Shown here in pieces: positions 1-7,094 of a stretch of 7,471 bases of DNA. The notes beneath the pieces were generated by a model. The model ran no database searches, was not told the origin of the DNA, and saw only the letters and a list, made by a program, of their open reading frames with translations. The DNA is from JAJPJX01 sp964568355 (GTDB taxonomy: Bacteria > Acidobacteriota > Terriglobia > Bryobacterales > Bryobacteraceae): NCBI GenBank assembly GCA_964568355.1, contig CAZMRK010000646.1, positions 1-7,471 on the forward strand, written 5' to 3'. Within the stretch, counting starts at the first letter, position 1, and each line of letters starts with the position of its first letter. Position numbers and translations under genes: made by a program.

Positions 1-1296
1 GGCCAGGCTTCCCGTAATGGTGAAGATGTCGGACAGATACATCTCCATCGGATCGTCGATCTTTTCCCCCAGCCTGAAGGCCGGAGAGGGAGAGACAGGC
101 GCTACGATCGCGTCCACCTCTTCCCAAGCCCGGGTGAAATCCCGGGCAATCAGCGCACGCACCTTCTGGGCCTTGAGATAGTAGGCGTCGTAATAACCGG
201 CGCTCAACACGTAAGTTCCCAGCATGATGCGACGCTTGCATTCGGGGCCGAACCCTTGCCCGCGGGTGCCGCGATACATATCGCTCAGCGTATCGGCGCC
301 CGAGCGGGAGGTATAGCGCACCCCGTCGTAGCGCGCCAGGTTGGAGCTGGCTTCGGCGGTGGCAATGACGTAATACGCAGCAATCGCGTAGTCCGTCGCC
401 GGCAAGCTGATTTCGCGCACCTGGCAGCCCAATTTTTCGAGCGTGCGGACGCCGCGACCGATCAGATCGCCGGTTTCTCCCATCAACTGAGTTAGATACT
501 CGCGGGGCAGGCCAAGCTTCAGACCTTTTACGTTGCCGTCGAGCAGCGCGGTATAGTCCGGCACAGGAGCTTCGGCGGAGGTGGAGTCGAGCGGATCGCG
601 CCCGGCGATTACGCCCAGCAGCGCCGCCGCGTCCCGCACGCTGCGCGCGAACGGCCCGATGTGATCGAGCGAACTGGCGAAGGCCGTGAGGCCGTAACGC
701 GACACCCGGCCATAGGTGGGTGTGATTCCCACCACACCGCAGAAAGAGGCCGGCTGGCGAATCGATCCGCCGGTGTCGGAGCCAAGCGAAAGCACGGCGG
801 TGCCTTGCGCCACGACGGCCGCCGAGCCGCCGCTGGAACCGCCGGGCACGCGGTCGGGAGCCACGGGGTTGCGCACCGCGCCAAAGGCCGAATTCTCGTT
901 GGACGATCCCATGGCAAACTCGTCGCAATTGGTCTTGCCGAGGATCACGCCGCCGGCCGCCTCCAGCCGTTCGACCGCCGTAGCGTCATACGGCGGGATG
1001 TAGTGCTCCAGCAGCCGCGACCCGCAGGTGGTGCGCACGCCCTTGGTGAGGATCACATCTTTGACCGCTACCGGCACGCCGGCCAGCGGCCCGGGATCTT
1101 CTCCGCGCGCGATCTTCCGGTCCACGCGGCCGGCCGAATCGAGCGCCCGCTCCGGGCTGATTTGCAGATAGGCGTTGGTCTTGGGATTCTCCGCTTCGGC
1201 GAAGCGCAGTGCCTCTTGCGCCAACTCCACGGCGCTGAACTGCCGCGAGAGCAAGCCCTGGCGGACCCGCTCGATGGTGAGGGAAGGAATATCCAT
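1..1296 (-). CDS. gatA: Asp-tRNA(Asn)/Glu-tRNA(Gln) amidotransferase subunit A, C-terminus cut by window edge
   Basis: GatA is the glutaminase subunit of the GatCAB complex. It hydrolyses glutamine and supplies ammonia to GatB, which converts misacylated Glu-tRNA(Gln) or Asp-tRNA(Asn) to the amidated form in the cytoplasm. I translated 432 codons on the minus strand; the family is usually about 480-490 residues, so roughly the last 50 lie outside the window. The amidase-signature Ser-cisSer-Lys triad is visible: Lys79 in GVPVAVKDV, Ser154 in PGGSSGGSAA and Ser178 in SDTGGSIRQPAS. These are the same numbers I recall for S. aureus GatA. The ATG at 1296 is chosen because it lies 4 bases after the gatC stop (TGA-CGCA-ATG) and gives the normal N-terminus MDIPSLTIERVRQG. 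No clear Shine-Dalgarno is visible, so translation is probably coupled to gatC. gatB is not in the window. The reading frame is intact and the family call is very secure. Confidence 0.97.
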   Translation of the reverse strand, partial: MDIPSLTIERVRQGLLSRQFSAVELAQEALRFAEAENPKTNAYLQISPERALDSAGRVDRKIARGEDPGPLAGVPVAVKDVILTKGVRTTCGSRLLEHYIPPYDATAVERLEAAGGVILGKTNCDEFAMGSSNENSAFGAVRNPVAPDRVPGGSSGGSAAVVAQGTAVLSLGSDTGGSIRQPASFCGVVGITPTYGRVSRYGLTAFASSLDHIGPFARSVRDAAALLGVIAGRDPLDSTSAEAPVPDYTALLDGNVKGLKLGLPREYLTQLMGETGDLIGRGVRTLEKLGCQVREISLPATDYAIAAYYVIATAEASSNLARYDGVRYTSRSGADTLSDMYRGTRGQGFGPECKRRIMLGTYVLSAGYYDAYYLKAQKVRALIARDFTRAWEEVDAIVAPVSPSPAFRLGEKIDDPMEMYLSDIFTITGSLA

Positions 1297-1300
1297 TGCG

Positions 1301-1600
1301 TCAGCGTTCAATGACTTTGGGAACTTTGAAATAGCCCGAGCCGGCTTGCGGGGCGTTGGCCAGCGCAGCCTTTTGGCCGAGCGGCGCCCGTTCCCGGTCG
1401 GGACGCAGCGTAGCGGTCTCGCCCGCCTCGTAGAGCACCTGGGCCATCGGCTCGACACCAGAGGTATCCACCTCGTTGAGCTTGTCCATGTGCGCCAGAA
1501 TTTCGTCCAGGTCGGCCCGCAGCCGCGCGACTTCGGCGTCGCTCAATTGGAGATTCGCCAAGTCCGCAACATACCGAACCTCGTCTTCGGTAATTTTCAC
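1301..1600 (-). CDS. gatC: Asp-tRNA(Asn)/Glu-tRNA(Gln) amidotransferase subunit C
   Basis: GatC is the small subunit that wraps around and stabilises GatA and GatB in the tRNA-dependent amidotransferase. The protein has 99 residues, normal for the family (about 95-100). It opens with the typical ITEDEVRYVADLANLQLSDAE helix region (residues 3-23), continues with LDEILAHMDKLNEVDTSGVEPM (31-52) and ends with the usual SGYFKVPKVIE tail (88-98). The start is GTG at 1600. It is supported by AAGG seven bases upstream and by homology, because the family begins with 'xKITxxEV'. The upstream extension of the same frame is just the shadow of the overlapping DUF721 gene. The start overlaps the stop of that gene in GTGA, a sign of translational coupling, and gatA follows after 4 bases. 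Which tRNA pair is amidated cannot be told from this subunit. Confidence 0.96.
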   Translation of the reverse strand: MKITEDEVRYVADLANLQLSDAEVARLRADLDEILAHMDKLNEVDTSGVEPMAQVLYEAGETATLRPDRERAPLGQKAALANAPQAGSGYFKVPKVIER

Positions 1601-2004
1601 GCCAGTGCCTTTTTTCGAGATTTTTTGTAGATAATCCGCAGGACCGGGTCGGAAATCCGGTCGGCCTCGTCCACAGAATCGAGCAGCGGAGTACTGCTCC
1701 GGGTGGCACGCTGCGGCGGCCGCCGCAGGGGAACCACGCGGAACTCGATCTCTTCCACCACATCGCCGCCGACGCTCCGCGCCAGGTTTCGCAGGATCTG
1801 CCCGGTCAGGGCGAAGAGCTGCCGCTGCCATACCTGGTCCTCCACCTCCACAATCAGGCGGGTGCGCACCAGGCGCGCCGCGTGCGTATGAGCGGCGATC
1901 TTCTTGCCGACCGCTTGCGGCCAGGCCGCGCACGCCACATCTTCGGCGCTGATGGGATCACCCGGAATGCGAAGGTTTCGAATGAGTTTGCTGGCGCGTT
2001 CCAT
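1597..2004 (-). CDS. DUF721 / DciA-like protein (putative helicase loader/operator)
   Basis: The protein has 135 residues and matches the DUF721 pattern. It has a WPQAVGKKIAAHTHAARL segment (residues 29-46), then a beta-rich stretch LIVEVEDQVWQRQLFALTGQILRNL (50-74) with the conserved Trp59 and the following helix. DUF721 includes DciA, which assists loading of the replicative helicase DnaB in bacteria without DnaC or DnaI. The DciA role is inferred from the family, since a domain match does not prove it. After residue 92 comes a basic, probably flexible tail ending in KKSRKKALA. The ATG at 2004 is preceded by GAGAGG ten bases upstream. It is the first gene of a minus-strand group and overlaps gatC by four bases, so it is likely co-transcribed with gatC and gatA. 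It could be another nucleic-acid-binding DUF721 protein. Confidence 0.85.
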   Translation of the reverse strand: MERASKLIRNLRIPGDPISAEDVACAAWPQAVGKKIAAHTHAARLVRTRLIVEVEDQVWQRQLFALTGQILRNLARSVGGDVVEEIEFRVVPLRRPPQRATRSSTPLLDSVDEADRISDPVLRIIYKKSRKKALA

Positions 2005-2081
2005 CTCGGCGGGACCTCTCGATTGTAACACGCACCCCGGCGCCCGCTCAGCCCGCGGAGCAAGCCGTGTAGGATGAAGAA

Positions 2082-2651
2082 ATGCTTGTACTTGCGTCCC
2101 AATCGCCGCGCCGCAGCGAGATTCTCCGGCAGGCCGGAATCGCCTTCGCCGTGCGGCCGGCCGAGGTGGACGAAACGCCCTTGGCGGGCGAGGATCCGGA
2201 GGCCTATGTCCAACGCCTGGCCGAAGCCAAAGCCCTCGCCGCACCCGCATCGCCGGACGATGTGGTGCTGGGCGCCGATACCACCGTCGCTGTCGACGGA
2301 CAGATTCTCGGCAAGCCGGCCGATCGCGACGATGCCGCCCGAATGCTGCGTTTGCTCTCCGGGCGGCAGCACCAGGTGATCACCGGAATCTGCTTGAAGA
2401 CTCCGCACGAGCTGATCCGCGACTATTCGCGCACCACCGTCTGGTTCGCCGAGCTTTCCCAGGAAGAGATCGGCGAGTATGTGGCCAGCGGCGAGCCGAT
2501 GGATAAAGCGGGGGCTTATGCCATCCAGGGGCTGGCCTCTAAGTTCGTCTCTCGCGTGGAAGGCTGTTATTGGAATGTGGTGGGGCTTCCCGTAGCGCTG
2601 GTCTACCAGCACCTGCGCCGCTTCAAGCAGGCGGGCGCCTCACCAATATAA
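2082..2651 (+). CDS. maf: Maf family nucleoside triphosphate pyrophosphatase (dTTP/UTP type)
   Basis: Maf proteins hydrolyse non-canonical or modified nucleoside triphosphates to the monophosphate and pyrophosphate in the cytoplasm; older annotations call them septum formation inhibitors. The 189-residue protein shows the full set of motifs: LASQSPRRSEIL at residues 4-15 (phosphate-binding Ser-Pro-Arg-Arg), VVLGADTTV at 61-69 with the likely catalytic Asp66, LGKP at 77-80, and DKAGAYAIQG at 141-150. The 'DKAGAY-IQG' form resembles E. coli YhdE (dTTP/UTP) more than YceF (7-methyl-GTP), so I favour the dTTP/UTP subgroup. The ATG at 2082 has AGGA seven bases upstream. Another ATG eight bases earlier (2074) is in a different frame and does not give this protein. 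The gene is divergent from the DUF721-gatC-gatA group, and a weak terminator-like hairpin follows its TAA stop. Confidence 0.95.
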   Translation: MLVLASQSPRRSEILRQAGIAFAVRPAEVDETPLAGEDPEAYVQRLAEAKALAAPASPDDVVLGADTTVAVDGQILGKPADRDDAARMLRLLSGRQHQVITGICLKTPHELIRDYSRTTVWFAELSQEEIGEYVASGEPMDKAGAYAIQGLASKFVSRVEGCYWNVVGLPVALVYQHLRRFKQAGASPI

Positions 2652-2663
2652 GAACTGTATAAT

Positions 2664-2699
2664 CCGCGTGTATCGGCGCATATCAGCGGTTGCTTTTTT
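2664..2699 (+). terminator. Possible weak intrinsic terminator after maf
   Basis: Twelve bases after the maf stop, CCGC (2664-2667) can pair with GCGG (2686-2689). A 2x2 internal loop follows, then a second short helix (2670-2673 with 2680-2683, one G-T pair) and a six-base loop. The tail TTGC and six T residues (2694-2699) follow directly. The layout fits a Rho-independent terminator, but the stem is short and interrupted. A perfect TATAAT at 2658-2663 lies just upstream, without a recognisable -35 box. If that box were used, this hairpin would sit at the start of the receptor leader instead. Confidence 0.35.
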
Positions 2700-2726
2700 A
2701 CTATCTTGAATTCTGGTGACCGGCCA

Positions 2727-2755
2727 TTCCTATTGGGATTACAGATTGATATACT
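2727..2755 (+). promoter_or_regulatory. Possible promoter directly before the receptor gene
   Basis: TATACT at 2750-2755 is one base from the sigma-70 -10 consensus. A poor -35 candidate, TTCCTA at 2727-2732, lies 17 bases upstream. Transcription would begin around 2762, only a few bases before the ATG at 2765, so the message would be almost leaderless. This agrees with the lack of any Shine-Dalgarno before that ATG. The alternative TATAAT at 2658-2663 would give a leader of about 95 bases. Neither has been tested. Confidence 0.3.
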
Positions 2756-2764
2756 CATCCCGCC

Positions 2765-5700
2765 ATGTTTGCACCCACTCAGTGGAAGGTTGTACTAACT
2801 GTCTGTCTCGCAATAGCGGGGTTCCCCCTGGCCGCGCAGGTCAGCACGGGAGAGTTCAGCGGCAACGTAACCGATGCGTCCGGCGCCAGTGTCGCCGGCG
2901 CCAGGATCGTCGCAACCAATACACAAACCGGAATTAGACGCGAAGTTCTGACCGATGCAGCCGGTGGCTATGTGCTTACCTTATTGCCGCCGGGTAACTA
3001 CAACTTAGCCGCCGAGGCGGGCGGGTTTCGCCGGGTCGTACAGAACGGTATCCCGCTCCAGGTGAACCAGAGGGCGGAAATCAATTTTCGCCTGGAAGTG
3101 GGCCAGGTCAACGAGACGGTGGAAGTAGCAGCCGCGCCGCCCTTGCTCGAAAGTGAATCCTCCTCGCTCGGCAGCGTGATCGCCGAGCAATTCGTCGGCG
3201 AGCTCCCCTTGAACGGACGCAATTTCGTCCAGCTTGCAATTCTCTCCCCCGGCGTCAACGGTACGGGGTTCAGCACCGCCGGCACCATCATGAGCGGCAC
3301 CCGTCCGGACGACCGCCGGCCCGGCACCGAGTTATTTTCGAACGGCAACCGGGAAGGCTCCAACAATTTTCTCTACGACGGAATCGATAACAACGATCGC
3401 CTGACGCTGTCCATCGTGCTGCGGCCGGGCGTGGATGCGATCAAGGAATTCAAAGTCCAGACCAATCTGTACAGCGCCGATCTGGGCCGCAACTCGGGCG
3501 CGGTGGTCGACGTAGTGACCAAGTCCGGCACCAACGGCTTTCACGGCAGCGCATTCGAATTCCTGCGCAATTCCGCCATGGACGCGCGCAATTTCTTCAG
3601 CGCGAAAGGAACTCCGTTCCCGTCGTTCCGGTACAACCAGTTCGGGGGTTCGTTCGGCGGGCCGGTCATCCTTCCGAAAATTTACAACGGGAAGAACCGA
3701 ACTTTCTTTTTTGTCGATTACGAAGGGTATCGCCGCACCTCGCTCACCACGCTGACCACCACGGTCCCCACCGTGGCCATACGCGGCGGAGATTTCGGCG
3801 CAACCCGCATCTTCGATCCGCTGACCACGCAGCCCAATCCGGGCGGGAGCGGCTTCCTCCGCCAGCAGTTCCCCAACAACGTGATTCCGTCTTCGCGCTT
3901 CGACCCGGTGACGCGCAAGCTGATCAATGCCTATCCGCTGCCGCAGAACAGCAATGCTTTTAACAACTATGTCGCCAACCTGCGCCAGCAGCAAAACTGG
4001 GACCAGGGCGATGTGCGCGTAGACCATCAGTTCAATTCGAACAACACTTTCTTTGCGCGCTGGTCTGTGCAGCACACCTCCACCATCATTCCCAACACCT
4101 TCCCTGCGGTGCAGATCGAAGGCCTCTCGAAACCGGTCTCCATCGGCAATGAAGACTCGTTCGCGGGAACCTCGTTCTCGCCCGACCAGCATGCGGTGGC
4201 CGACTACGTTCACATTTTCTCGTCACGGCTTATCAACGATTTCCGCGTAGGCTACAACCGTTTCGTGCTGGATTACACCGCCGAGGATGCAGCTCCGGGC
4301 GCCAATTTCGGCAATGCCCTGGGGGTGGCCAATGCCAACTCCGGTCCGCAGCAGACCGTGCTGCCGATCTTTTCGCCGGCCAACTACGCAGGCGCCGGCG
4401 CCAGCCGCTCTCTGCCCATCTTCCGGCGCGAGAATTCCTTCCAGTATGTCGATAACGTCACCTATACGCTCGGCGAGCATACGCTGAAGTTCGGCGGCGG
4501 TATCACCCGCAGGCAGATCACGGAGTATCAGACCAATCGCGGCAACGGCCGTTTCAATTTCAGCCCGGCCTTTACCAACCTGCCCGGGGTGAGCGGCACG
4601 GGCGACACCATGGCCAGCTTCCTGCTGGGATATCCAAGCCTGATCGAGCAGGACTTCACCCTGGCCTGGGTGGGGATGCGCGGCATCGAGACCGGGCTCT
4701 ATTTCGCGGATGACTGGCGCGTCGGCCGCCGGCTCACCCTCAACCTGGGATTTCGCTGGGACTACTACAGCCCCTATAGCGAGGTGGCCAACCGGTGGGC
4801 CAATTTCGACGCCGACACGGCCACGGTCCTGATCGCCGGCCGCAACGGCGTAAGCTCCACGGCGGGGGTCGATCGCGATCTGCGCAATTTCGCGCCACGT
4901 TTCGGGTTCGCCTACCGCCTCCTGAATCACACCGTCGTTCGGGGCGGCTACGGGATCTTTTACAACCCCAACGGCAACGGCGGAGCGAACCTGCGCCTGG
5001 AGCGGCACGTTCCTTTCGGCCCCATCTATTCCATCAGTCCGGGCGACATCAACGTAGGACCGCGCGTCAGCGACGGCTTCCCTGCCCCGCCCACGGTGAA
5101 CCTGGCCGCCGCCGATAACCCCAGCGGCAGTGTGGTGGGCATCTTCCCGCACTTCAAGAGCGGCTACGCACAGCAATACAACCTTACGGTGGAGCACGAG
5201 ATCGCGCCTTGGCACACGATCATCAAGGCTGCCTACGTGGGCAATCTCGGCCGCCGCCTGGGCACCACCTTGAACCTGAACCAGCCGGTCCCCGGTCCGA
5301 CCGCGCTCAACACGCGTCGTCCTTTCTATTCCATCCGGCCCACGCTGGCGGACGTCACCTACTCCGTCTCCGACGGTCTGAGCAACTACAACGCCTTCCA
5401 GTTAACCGTGGAGAAGCGCATGAGCCACGGGCTCTCCCTACTGGTGGGCTATACCTGGGGGCACGCCATCGACAACGTCGCCACCGATTTCGGCGGCGGC
5501 ACCGGCACCCCGCAGGATCCGCGCAACCGGAACGCCGACCGCGGCAACTCTGCCTACGATATCCGCCACCGGTTCACGGCCAGCTACACCTACCTGCTGC
5601 CGCTGCATTTCCGGAATACGGCGGCCAAGCTTCTGCTCGGCGAATGGCAGATCAACGGCATCACCACTCTGCAAACCGGCCTGCCCTTTACCCCGGCGTT

Positions 5701-6076
5701 GCAGACACCCACCACCAATTGCTGCGGCAGCCGGCCGGACCTTCTGCGCGACCCGAATCTGCCCTCCGACCAGCGTTCCATCAACCGGTGGTTTGACCCC
5801 ACTGCCTTTGGCACTCCGGCGCCCTACACCTACGGCAGCGCCGGGCGGGACATCCTGTTCGGCCCCGGACGCGTGAACTTCGACGTCTCGCTGTTCAAGG
5901 ATTTCCTGATCCATGAAGGCATGAAGCTACAGTTCCGCGCCGAGTCCTTCAACGTTTTCAATACACCCCAATTCGGCTTACCCAACGGTAGCATCGGAAA
6001 CGCTCAAGCCCCGGTGATCAGCTCCACCGTCGGCAATCCGCGGCAAATGCAGGTAGCCTTACGATTACAATTCTGA
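2765..6076 (+). CDS. Oar-like TonB-dependent receptor with N-terminal carboxypeptidase-regulatory-like domain
   Basis: This is a large outer-membrane protein of 1103 residues. A signal peptide is visible: MFAPTQWK, a hydrophobic core at about residues 9-22, and cleavage near Ala24. Residues 26-110 form a carboxypeptidase-regulatory-like beta sandwich (GEFSGNVTDASGASVAGARI, LTDAAGGYVLTLLPPGNYNL, then the INFRLEVGQVNETVEV exit). Residues about 130-255 are the plug, with ELPLNGRNFVQLAILSPGV (146-164), NNFLYDGIDNND (200-211) and GRNSGAVVDVVTKSGTNGFHGS (241-262). The remaining ~840 residues are a beta barrel rich in aromatic and Gly/Asn repeats, ending in ALRLQF with a terminal Phe, the usual outer-membrane insertion signal. 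I see no clear TonB box. Acidobacteriota carry many such Oar-like receptors, mostly of unknown substrate. The ATG at 2765 is the only choice: an in-frame TGA lies at 2747 and no other start lies between. There is no Shine-Dalgarno. A secreted cupin follows after 36 bases. Confidence 0.93.
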   Translation: MFAPTQWKVVLTVCLAIAGFPLAAQVSTGEFSGNVTDASGASVAGARIVATNTQTGIRREVLTDAAGGYVLTLLPPGNYNLAAEAGGFRRVVQNGIPLQVNQRAEINFRLEVGQVNETVEVAAAPPLLESESSSLGSVIAEQFVGELPLNGRNFVQLAILSPGVNGTGFSTAGTIMSGTRPDDRRPGTELFSNGNREGSNNFLYDGIDNNDRLTLSIVLRPGVDAIKEFKVQTNLYSADLGRNSGAVVDVVTKSGTNGFHGSAFEFLRNSAMDARNFFSAKGTPFPSFRYNQFGGSFGGPVILPKIYNGKNRTFFFVDYEGYRRTSLTTLTTTVPTVAIRGGDFGATRIFDPLTTQPNPGGSGFLRQQFPNNVIPSSRFDPVTRKLINAYPLPQNSNAFNNYVANLRQQQNWDQGDVRVDHQFNSNNTFFARWSVQHTSTIIPNTFPAVQIEGLSKPVSIGNEDSFAGTSFSPDQHAVADYVHIFSSRLINDFRVGYNRFVLDYTAEDAAPGANFGNALGVANANSGPQQTVLPIFSPANYAGAGASRSLPIFRRENSFQYVDNVTYTLGEHTLKFGGGITRRQITEYQTNRGNGRFNFSPAFTNLPGVSGTGDTMASFLLGYPSLIEQDFTLAWVGMRGIETGLYFADDWRVGRRLTLNLGFRWDYYSPYSEVANRWANFDADTATVLIAGRNGVSSTAGVDRDLRNFAPRFGFAYRLLNHTVVRGGYGIFYNPNGNGGANLRLERHVPFGPIYSISPGDINVGPRVSDGFPAPPTVNLAAADNPSGSVVGIFPHFKSGYAQQYNLTVEHEIAPWHTIIKAAYVGNLGRRLGTTLNLNQPVPGPTALNTRRPFYSIRPTLADVTYSVSDGLSNYNAFQLTVEKRMSHGLSLLVGYTWGHAIDNVATDFGGGTGTPQDPRNRNADRGNSAYDIRHRFTASYTYLLPLHFRNTAAKLLLGEWQINGITTLQTGLPFTPALQTPTTNCCGSRPDLLRDPNLPSDQRSINRWFDPTAFGTPAPYTYGSAGRDILFGPGRVNFDVSLFKDFLIHEGMKLQFRAESFNVFNTPQFGLPNGSIGNAQAPVISSTVGNPRQMQVALRLQF

Positions 6077-6092
6077 ACGATTACAATTCTGA
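6061..6092 (+). repeat. Perfect 16-base tandem duplication across the receptor stop codon
   Basis: ACGATTACAATTCTGA occurs twice head to tail, at 6061-6076 and 6077-6092, without a mismatch. The first copy encodes the receptor's last four residues (Arg-Leu-Gln-Phe) and its TGA stop; the second lies in the gap before the cupin gene. It looks like a recent slippage or micro-duplication. Because the stop is in the first copy, the protein is unchanged. The second copy moves the cupin ribosome binding site 16 bases further downstream. Confidence 0.95.
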
Positions 6093-6100
6093 CTGTTTCG

Positions 6101-6115
6101 AAGGAGATCTTCATG
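6101..6115 (+). promoter_or_regulatory. Strong ribosome binding site of the cupin gene
   Basis: AAGGAG at 6101-6106 lies six bases before the ATG at 6113, close to ideal. It fixes the start of the cupin gene and contrasts with the receptor gene upstream, which has no such site. No convincing promoter is visible in the 36-base gap. Confidence 0.85.
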
Positions 6116-6985
6116 CGCACAAAATCGCTTCCCGTTGCCCTCCTGCTGCTCGCTCCCCTGATGGCGCGCGAACCGCTCGGCCAGCGCATCGCGCACACCG
6201 ATCCGTCCAAATATCGTCCCATCCCCCATGTGCACGCGGGCGCCGGCGAACTGGACTTTATGGAGCTGTTCAACGCCCACGTCCTGGAGACGAACCTGAT
6301 CTTTCTGCACCGGGGCGTACTCCCGCCTGGCGGCGGCATCGGCCACCACTACCACAACCAGATGGAGGAGATGTTCGTCATCTTCGACAATGAAGCGCAG
6401 TTCACCATCGACGGCCGCACCTCTACGCTCAAGGGTCCCGCGGGCGCGCCCTGCCGCATGGGCCGCTCGCACGCCATCTACAACGCCAGCAGCCGTCCTA
6501 CCGAATGGATGAATATCGCCGTGGGCAGCGTGAAGGGCAAGTACGACAATTTCGACCTGGGCGATGACCGCGTCGGCGCCCCGCTCGATCCCAAGCCGGC
6601 CTTCATCACCATGCACCTCGACCGCGAGCTGCTCAAGCCCGTCACCGGCCTCAATGGCGGGAAAGGTACGGTACGCTACAGACGCGCGCTGTCCCCGGAG
6701 GTCTTTTTCACCAACTGGGCCTATGTGGATCACCTGCTGGTTCCGCCCGGCGCCTCGGTGGGTCGCCACCGCCATATCGGGGTGGAGGAGTTCTACTACG
6801 TCATCACCGGCGAAGGCACCGCCCGGGTGAACGAGGAATCGGCCCCCATCCACAAAGGCGATGCTGTTCCCATCCTGCTGAGCGATGTCCATTCCTTCGA
6901 AAACACCGGTTCGGCCGACCTGGAATTGATGATCGTGGGCATTGCGCGAGAGAAGGGCAAGCTCGATAGCGAAGATGTCAAATAG
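6113..6985 (+). CDS. Secreted two-domain cupin protein, function unknown
   Basis: The protein has 290 residues. It starts with a likely signal peptide: the basic MRTK, a Leu/Ala/Val core at residues 5-17, and cleavage near Ala18. Two cupin folds follow. The first has PPGGGIGHHYHNQMEEMF (71-88) with possible metal ligands His79, His81, Glu85 or Glu86, and His120. The second has PPGASVGRHRHIGVEEFYYV (211-230) with His219, His221, Glu225 or Glu226, and His260 in LSDVHSFENTG. Both sites therefore keep the His-x-His, Glu and late His pattern typical of metal-binding cupins, so the protein may be an enzyme, a binding protein or a sugar/small-molecule isomerase. The reaction cannot be named. It likely acts in the periplasm or outside the cell, next to the Oar-like receptor with which it is probably co-transcribed. 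The TAG stop shares its last G with the first base of a palindromic element. Confidence 0.88.
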   Translation: MRTKSLPVALLLLAPLMAREPLGQRIAHTDPSKYRPIPHVHAGAGELDFMELFNAHVLETNLIFLHRGVLPPGGGIGHHYHNQMEEMFVIFDNEAQFTIDGRTSTLKGPAGAPCRMGRSHAIYNASSRPTEWMNIAVGSVKGKYDNFDLGDDRVGAPLDPKPAFITMHLDRELLKPVTGLNGGKGTVRYRRALSPEVFFTNWAYVDHLLVPPGASVGRHRHIGVEEFYYVITGEGTARVNEESAPIHKGDAVPILLSDVHSFENTGSADLELMIVGIAREKGKLDSEDVK

Positions 6986-7076
6986 GGCATTTCTATAAAC
7001 CACCCACTCACGCTCATGCGTTACCGAGCCACGACCGTGAGGGAGTGGTCTCTGCGCGTCAAGTATAGAAATGCCC
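6985..7076. repeat. 92-base nested inverted repeat (MITE/REP-like element)
   Basis: The ends are perfect 13-base inverted repeats, GGGCATTTCTATA (6985-6997) and TATAGAAATGCCC (7064-7076). Inside them a second pair, 6999-7012 and 7036-7049, matches at 12 of 14 positions (ACCACCCACTCACG against CGTGAGGGAGTGGT). Between lies a core with TTACCGAGCCACGACCGTGA. From memory, this core (one frame of its complement reads PLPHGRGSV) recurs between genes in Solibacter-like acidobacteria; I could not search for it. There is no coding capacity, no transposase and no clear target-site duplication. It may also act as a transcription terminator or RNA stabiliser for the cupin message. The first base is also the last base of the cupin stop codon. 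Confidence 0.8.
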
Positions 7077-7094
7077 AAATGAAGGCCGATGCCG

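Noticed and set aside
661..1314. Plus-strand open frame opposite gatA
   Set aside because: The minus strand encodes GatA with its full catalytic triad. The plus frame has no family resemblance.
2022..2027. TACAAT on the minus strand as the promoter of the DUF721 gene
   Set aside because: The -35 match is poor (CTGAGC), and transcription would begin near 2015, at or after the GAGAGG ribosome binding site. Too weak to call.
1854..2612. Minus-strand open frame opposite maf and the DUF721 start
   Set aside because: It overlaps the maf gene with all its motifs and runs out of frame through the DUF721 gene. No domain is visible.
2765..2840. Lipoprotein signal at Cys14 of the receptor
   Set aside because: Cys14 is preceded by Leu-Thr-Val, which does not fit a lipobox, and sits inside the hydrophobic core. 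A standard signal peptide cut near residue 24 fits better.
3332..5215. Two long minus-strand open frames (about 293 and 330 codons) inside the receptor gene
   Set aside because: Both lie opposite continuous, well-supported receptor sequence and have no recognisable domain or convincing start signal. Stop-poor antisense frames are expected at this GC content.
6065..7078. Long minus-strand open frame (about 337 codons) antisense to the cupin gene
   Set aside because: It lies opposite a clear cupin gene with signal peptide, motifs and ribosome binding site. Part of it is read from the palindromic repeat, and it shows no recognisable family. It is a high-GC shadow frame.
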